Source: Candidatus Gastranaerophilales bacterium (GTDB lineage: Bacteria > Cyanobacteriota > Vampirovibrionia > Gastranaerophilales > Gastranaerophilaceae). Taken from it: DNA of 43,813 bases. The position numbers and the translations under genes were made by a program. The notes beneath the pieces were generated by a model. The model was not told where the DNA came from. It ran no database searches and saw only the letters and a list, made by a program, of their open reading frames with translations. Within the stretch, counting starts at the first letter, position 1, and every line of letters starts with the position of its first letter. Shown one piece after another: positions 43,043 through 43,813 of the stretch. Location: positions 1 through 43,813 of the forward strand of contig CALVBU010000017.1 in assembly GCA_944325875.1 (NCBI GenBank), read 5' to 3'.

Positions 43043-43543
43043 CTACAGATTTTCAGGATTATTTCGGTAATAATCTTCTAAGATTTTGCGCAAAGTATCT
43101 TTGTAGAATTTTTCATCTTCTTCGCTTGTTTCAGGCTCAAAATCCTCAAAAGCCTTATTCTCAATCATCTGCCAAAAATCAAAGTTCAGCAAATTCAGGT
43201 TCTGCAGAAGCATTTTCCGAGAAGGCCCGTCATTTTTAATCGCATCTTGCACTATTTTTTGTGCGAAAAGCTGTATGAAAGAGATTTTTTCACGATTTCC
43301 GTTTTCATTAGTAATCGTAGCTTCCCGTATAAATGCTAGACGCAACGCTTCCATAATTGTTTTAGGTAGCACTTTTTTCTTTCGCCCTCTGGGGTTACCG
43401 CTTACACCCTTTTTAAATTGTCCGCTGACAGGTGGCTTTTTATACCCAACTTCATACAATTTATCTTTGATTTCTTTACGTTGCTTATTATCCTTATGTA
43501 ACGAGTCTTGAATCTCAAGAAATTTGTCGATATTATTCTCCAT
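43043..43543 (-). CDS. DUF5681 family phage-associated protein
   Basis: A 166-residue protein with the DUF5681 start block PPVSGQFKKGVSGNPRGRKKK at about 38-58, then a helical body. Genes of this family commonly sit beside terminase and methyltransferase genes in phages and integrated elements. The start is set by AAGGAG seven bases upstream of ATG 43543; the frame stays open 33 codons further inside the methyltransferase gene. It overlaps the methyltransferase gene by 11 bases. Function not established; a small-terminase-like DNA-binding role is plausible from the basic motif. Confidence 0.8.
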   Translation of the reverse strand: MENNIDKFLEIQDSLHKDNKQRKEIKDKLYEVGYKKPPVSGQFKKGVSGNPRGRKKKVLPKTIMEALRLAFIREATITNENGNREKISFIQLFAQKIVQDAIKNDGPSRKMLLQNLNLLNFDFWQMIENKAFEDFEPETSEEDEKFYKDTLRKILEDYYRNNPENL

Positions 43544-43813
43544 CTTCAATCTCCTTATAATTTTTAACCAACTTCGCAGTTTTTCCAGTCTCTTTTTCCC
43601 AGCGATAGATGCACACATCAACATATCTTGGGTCAATTTCAATTAGCCGTGCCCTACGTTTACAGCGTTCTGCAGCTAAAAGAGTAGAGCCTGAGCCACC
43701 AAAACAATCTAAGACAATATCGTTTTTTGAAGACGCGTCTAACAAAATGGAGTGTAACATTGCTACATTCTTCGGTGTCGGATGGAACTTCAGTAGTTCA
43801 AGCGATTCTGGGT
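43533..43813 (-). CDS. DNA methyltransferase C-terminus, runs off the right edge
   Basis: The frame is open to the window edge. It reads LELLKFHPTPKNVAMLHSIL, then DIVLDCFGGSGSTLLAAERC, then RLIEIDPRYVDVCIYRW. HPTPKNVAM and DCFGGSGST are the substrate-adjacent and AdoMet-binding (FxGxG) motifs of N4-cytosine/N6-adenine methylases; the order, with FxGxG after the missing catalytic motif, fits the beta class. The catalytic (D/N)PPY motif would be outside the window. Its linkage with DUF5681 suggests a prophage or similar element continuing to the right. Confidence 0.9.
   Translation of the reverse strand, partial: PESLELLKFHPTPKNVAMLHSILLDASSKNDIVLDCFGGSGSTLLAAERCKRRARLIEIDPRYVDVCIYRWEKETGKTAKLVKNYKEIEDGE

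Noticed and set aside
42955..43239. 94-codon plus-strand open frame at the phage-like edge.
   Set aside because: It is mostly antisense to the DUF5681 gene and crosses the terminator hairpin.
43533..43760. Treating ATG 43760 as the start of a short methyltransferase-like protein.
   Set aside because: The frame stays open to the edge and includes the conserved HPT motif upstream, so it is a partial gene.

Overview
The window looks like a chromosomal segment of an uncultured gut cyanobacterial relative (Gastranaerophilales, also called Vampirovibrionia or Melainabacteria). The DNA is strongly AT-rich. It carries three orphan pseudopilin genes with the FTLAEVLITLGIIG-type N-terminus, which I associate with that lineage. 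It also has the PPi-dependent form of phosphofructokinase and several short-tagged hypothetical proteins. The lineage call is inference from protein style, not from a marker gene.

Layout. 1-8.9 kb: the start of an unknown gene leaving the window, purB, a GT9 glycosyltransferase, a pseudopilin with an unusual G-tract leader, dnaK, a DHA2-type MFS exporter, a second pseudopilin and a divergent XRE regulator with a candidate tandem operator. 9-17.5 kb: an internally duplicated unknown protein, gatA, small unknowns, a DUF2400-like protein, a compact RNA-rich locus that resembles a type I toxin-antitoxin module, a small XRE regulator with a 64-residue partner, PPi-phosphofructokinase and a GT4 glycosyltransferase. 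17.6-28 kb: an alanine/glycine:Na+ symporter overlapping an ACT-domain gene; an operon of an alpha/beta hydrolase, an unknown protein and NagZ; a 656-residue HNH protein; an aquaporin-family channel; PgeF; and the p-aminobenzoate genes pabA and pabBC. 28-38.2 kb: small envelope proteins including a TonB-C protein, a second DHA2 exporter, an unlisted ribbon-helix-helix gene, a third pseudopilin, adenine deaminase, a WG-repeat protein, an AsmA-like protein and an L,D-transpeptidase. 38.2-43.8 kb: an HD phosphohydrolase, a hexapeptide acyltransferase, a DUF4186 protein, a calpain-like cysteine protease, a secreted unknown, a JAB/MPN-like protein, and the edge of a phage-like region (DUF5681 protein and DNA methyltransferase).

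The genes do not form one pathway. They are short operons of nucleotide metabolism (purB, ade), folate (pabA, pabBC), envelope upkeep (NagZ, PgeF, Ldt, AsmA, TonB-C) and transport. The most interesting object is at 13.83-14.07 kb: a candidate mRNA for a 24-residue amphipathic peptide whose Shine-Dalgarno lies in a long stem, faced by a candidate antisense RNA with its own promoter and terminator. A second theme is transcript architecture: many genes without a Shine-Dalgarno have a -10-like hexamer only 6-7 bases before the start codon, suggesting frequent leaderless mRNAs. I saw no tRNA, rRNA, CRISPR array or complete insertion sequence.
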